From Deltaproteobacteria bacterium (GTDB lineage Bacteria > Desulfobacterota > Dissulfuribacteria > Dissulfuribacterales > S140-46): a stretch of 8,301 nt of DNA. The notes beneath the pieces are model-generated. The model saw nothing but the letters and a program-made list of their open reading frames with translations. It was not told the origin of the DNA and ran no database searches. Shown here piece after piece: positions 6,602 through 8,301 of the stretch (position 1 is its first letter; each line of letters begins with the position of its first letter). The stretch is taken from contig WFVQ01000021.1 of NCBI GenBank assembly GCA_015491585.1, positions 1 through 8,301 on the forward strand, given 5' to 3'. Both the position numbers and the translations under genes were made by a program.

Positions 6602-7096
6602 ATGGGCGAAGAGAGGAAGCTGGTCGAGATCTACACCGATGGAGCCTGCAGCGGAAACCCAGGGCCAGGGGGCTGGGGGGCGGTTCTGCGACACGGAGAC
6701 GCCGAGAAGGAGCTCCAGGGCTGGTCCAGCCTCACCACCAACAACCGGATGGAGCTGCTGGCTGCCATACGGGCCCTGGAGGCCCTGAGATATCCCTGCA
6801 AGGTAGTGCTGTACACCGACTCCCAGTACCTCAAGAACGGGATAACCCAGTGGCTGGCCAACTGGAGGAAAAACGGCTGGAGGACCGCGGGACGGAAACC
6901 GGTCAAGAATCAGGACCTCTGGATGGAGCTGGACCGGCTCGCCTCCCTGCACGACGTGGAGTGGCGCTGGCTCAGGGGTCACGCCGGGCACCGGGAAAAC
7001 GAGAGGGCCGACAGGCTTGCAAGGGAGGCAATCCAGAGAGGCGCCGAAGGTGAGCTCAAGGAAGACCTGCAGGGACGCAGTGGAGGAAAGAAATGA
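6602..7096 (+). CDS. rnhA: Ribonuclease HI
   Basis: RNase HI cuts the RNA strand of RNA-DNA hybrids, removing R-loops and primer remnants. From the ATG at 6602 the protein has 164 residues, close to E. coli RNase HI (155). The four acidic metal-binding residues are all present: Asp13 (in EIYTDGACSGNPGPGGWG), Glu51 (TTNNRMELLAAI), Asp73 (YTDSQY) and Asp137 (NERADRLA). His127, in the flexible RGHAGH loop, is also there. The W/K/R-rich NWRKNGWRTAGRKPVKNQDLW segment (87-107) matches the basic protrusion that grips the hybrid in type 1 enzymes. An in-frame GTG at 6569 would add 11 residues and overlap menG. It lacks a ribosome-binding site, whereas 6602 has GGGG eight bases upstream and begins where the family usually does. 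Its stop overlaps the next gene in an ATGA. Confidence 0.95.
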   Translation: MGEERKLVEIYTDGACSGNPGPGGWGAVLRHGDAEKELQGWSSLTTNNRMELLAAIRALEALRYPCKVVLYTDSQYLKNGITQWLANWRKNGWRTAGRKPVKNQDLWMELDRLASLHDVEWRWLRGHAGHRENERADRLAREAIQRGAEGELKEDLQGRSGGKK

Positions 7097-8052
7097 AGAT
7101 ACTGGTGACAGGGGGCGCAGGGTTCATCGGCTCCCACATAGTGGACCGATACCTGAAGTTGGGACATGAAGTCGTGGTGGTGGATGACCTCTCATCCGGC
7201 AGCGCGGCCAACGTCAATTCAGCGGCCCGATTCCACCTCATGGACGTGCGCAGCAGGGAGTTCTCCACGCTCTTGGAACTGGAACGGCCCGACGTCATAA
7301 ATCATCATGCGGCCCAGATATCGGTCCCCGCCTCGGTGCAGAACCCTCGGCTCGACGCGGACGTGAACATCCTGGGGCTCCTGAATCTGCTGGAGGGGGC
7401 CGTCAGGAGCGGGGTCAAGAAGGTGATATTCATCTCGTCAGGGGGGGCAATATACGGCGAGTCAGCAATGTATCCCACAGACGAGTCCGCTCCCCTTGAA
7501 CCTATGTCACCATACGCCATCGCCAAAGCGGTGTCTGAATCATACCTCCGGTTCTACCGCCACCACCACGGACTTGATTACACCACCTTACGCTACTCCA
7601 ACGTCTATGGACCGAGGCAGGTCTCCCACGGAGAAGCGGGAGTGGTCTCCATCTTCATGGACCGGCTCCTGGAGGGGCGTCCCTGCCACCTCTACCACTT
7701 CGAAGGGGAGCCTCAGGGTATGATCAGGGATTACGTCTTCGTGGGGGACGTCGTGGAGGCCAATGTCGCGGCCCTTGACAGAGGCAGCGGTGAGGCATTC
7801 AACATCGCCACCTCCCGGGAGACCACCACCAGGCAGCTCTTCGATCTGGTGTTCGAGAACCTCAGGGAATTGGCGGGGATCGAGCCGTCACTGGCCGAAC
7901 CGGTGCCAGGCCCTGCAAGGCCGGGAGACATCAGGCGGAGCTGCCTGCTGATCGAGAAGGCCAGAGAAGGGCTCGGATGGACACCTGCCACCTCCATCGA
8001 GGAGGGAATAAGGAAGACGGTGGAGTGGAGGCTGGAGTCGAATGGGAAATAG
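7093..8052 (+). CDS. galE: NAD-dependent epimerase, probable UDP-glucose 4-epimerase (GalE-like, extended SDR)
   Basis: A 319-residue extended short-chain dehydrogenase/reductase acting on nucleotide sugars. The N-terminal Rossmann signature GGAGFIGSH (7-15) binds NAD, and VVDDLSSG (30-37) contains the acidic residue that selects NAD over NADP. The catalytic triad is visible as Ser115/Ser116 in FISSGGAIYG, Tyr141 and Lys145 in SPYAIAKA. Substrate-side family segments are HHAAQISVPASVQNP (71-85), LRYSNVYGPRQ and IRDYVFVGDVVEAN. The length and the SSGGAIYGE and VYGPRQ sequences fit short bacterial and archaeal GalE-type enzymes. Relatives such as UDP-GlcNAc, UDP-galacturonate or UDP-xylose epimerases look alike, so substrate and gene symbol are tentative. 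It could feed lipopolysaccharide or exopolysaccharide synthesis, but no glycosyltransferases are visible nearby. It overlaps rnhA by four bases and the downstream hydrolase by 11. Confidence 0.82.
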   Translation: MKILVTGGAGFIGSHIVDRYLKLGHEVVVVDDLSSGSAANVNSAARFHLMDVRSREFSTLLELERPDVINHHAAQISVPASVQNPRLDADVNILGLLNLLEGAVRSGVKKVIFISSGGAIYGESAMYPTDESAPLEPMSPYAIAKAVSESYLRFYRHHHGLDYTTLRYSNVYGPRQVSHGEAGVVSIFMDRLLEGRPCHLYHFEGEPQGMIRDYVFVGDVVEANVAALDRGSGEAFNIATSRETTTRQLFDLVFENLRELAGIEPSLAEPVPGPARPGDIRRSCLLIEKAREGLGWTPATSIEEGIRKTVEWRLESNGK

Positions 8053-8301
8053 GCTGCGGCTCATCCTATGCCAGTTCCATGTGAGAGAGGCCGATCCAAC
8101 GGCCAATCTCTCCAGGGCCGAAGAGGTGATTGCAGCCCACGCGTCCCCTGGCACCCTCTTCCTGCTTCCAGAGCTCTGGACCACCGGCCCCTTGAATCCA
8201 GCCTCCAGGGCCGCAGCGGCAGAGACCCCCCGGATACTCCTCGCCCTGCAAGGGCTCTGCTCGGCCACCGGCTCGCACGTCGTTGGGACCGTGCCCGTGG
8301 A
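8042..8301 (+). CDS. Carbon-nitrogen hydrolase (nitrilase family), N-terminal part only
   Basis: The first 86 codons of a nitrilase-superfamily hydrolase, cut by the right edge. It opens with RLRLILCQFHVREADPTANL, the usual first strand and loop of the family (typically beginning with a Q on that strand and an N in the following loop). It continues with FLLPELWTTG (40-49), where Glu44 is the first member of the Glu-Lys-Cys catalytic triad. The triad Lys and Cys lie outside the window, so activity cannot be judged. The PEhWTTG form resembles the omega-amidase/YafV-like branch more than true nitrilases, but the substrate is unknown. The ATG at 8042 lies inside the end of the epimerase gene (11-base overlap) and has GGCTGGAG four bases upstream, which supports this start and coupled translation. 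Confidence 0.82.
   Translation, partial: MGNRLRLILCQFHVREADPTANLSRAEEVIAAHASPGTLFLLPELWTTGPLNPASRAAAAETPRILLALQGLCSATGSHVVGTVPV

Noticed and set aside
6662..6683. G-rich run that might form a G-quadruplex
   Set aside because: It encodes the invariant GPGGWG loop of RNase HI, so the G tracts are explained by protein conservation plus high-GC codon choice, and four well-spaced tracts are not present.
6329..6991. 220-codon minus-strand open frame opposite menG and rnhA
   Set aside because: The sense strand carries two clear enzymes with complete motifs. The antisense product is Pro/Gly/Arg-rich and matches nothing I know.

Overview
This window looks like ordinary core chromosome of a GC-rich, Gram-negative, menaquinone-using bacterium. 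A LolA-type periplasmic lipoprotein carrier implies an outer membrane. Menaquinone is made by the futalosine (mqn) route, and AGG (Arg) and ATA (Ile) codons are frequent. Together these would suit a deltaproteobacterial (Desulfobacterota-like) or related anaerobic lineage, but that placement is an inference. I see no mobile element, CRISPR array, tRNA or rRNA.

Layout. At the left edge, on the minus strand, lies a nearly complete lolA whose 3' end runs off the window. A short AT-richer divergent region (555-631) separates it from a plus-strand series that fills the rest: a DUF1178 zinc-ribbon protein, a SlyD-type FKBP prolyl isomerase, then a block of mqnE, mqnC, an amidohydrolase that is probably aminodeoxyfutalosine deaminase (mqnX), mqnA and a menG/ubiE methyltransferase. 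This is followed by rnhA (RNase HI), a GalE-like sugar-nucleotide epimerase, and the start of a nitrilase-family carbon-nitrogen hydrolase that runs off the right edge. From mqnE onward the genes overlap by 1-11 bases or are separated by at most 13 bases, so they are probably one translationally coupled operon. The only sizeable gap among the plus-strand genes is the 72 bases before mqnE. No stretch over 300 bases lacks a gene.

How the genes work together. MqnA dehydrates chorismate to 3-[(1-carboxyvinyl)oxy]benzoate. MqnE (radical SAM) joins this to the adenosyl part of SAM to give 6-amino-6-deoxyfutalosine. The MqnX-like enzyme would deaminate that to futalosine. A futalosine hydrolase (MqnB, not in the window) would release hypoxanthine, and MqnC (radical SAM) cyclises the product. 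MqnD and the later prenyltransferase and decarboxylase steps are also absent. MenG performs the last step, C-methylation of demethylmenaquinone. RnhA, the epimerase and the hydrolase have no evident part in quinone synthesis and seem to be housekeeping passengers of the same transcript.

I found no convincing undescribed system. The points most worth a second look are the compact deaminase-branch mqn cluster with menG attached, the presence of both DUF1178 and a nitrilase-family gene around a quinone cluster, the altered SAM-binding loop of MenG, and the SlyD homologue that lacks a His/Cys-rich tail.
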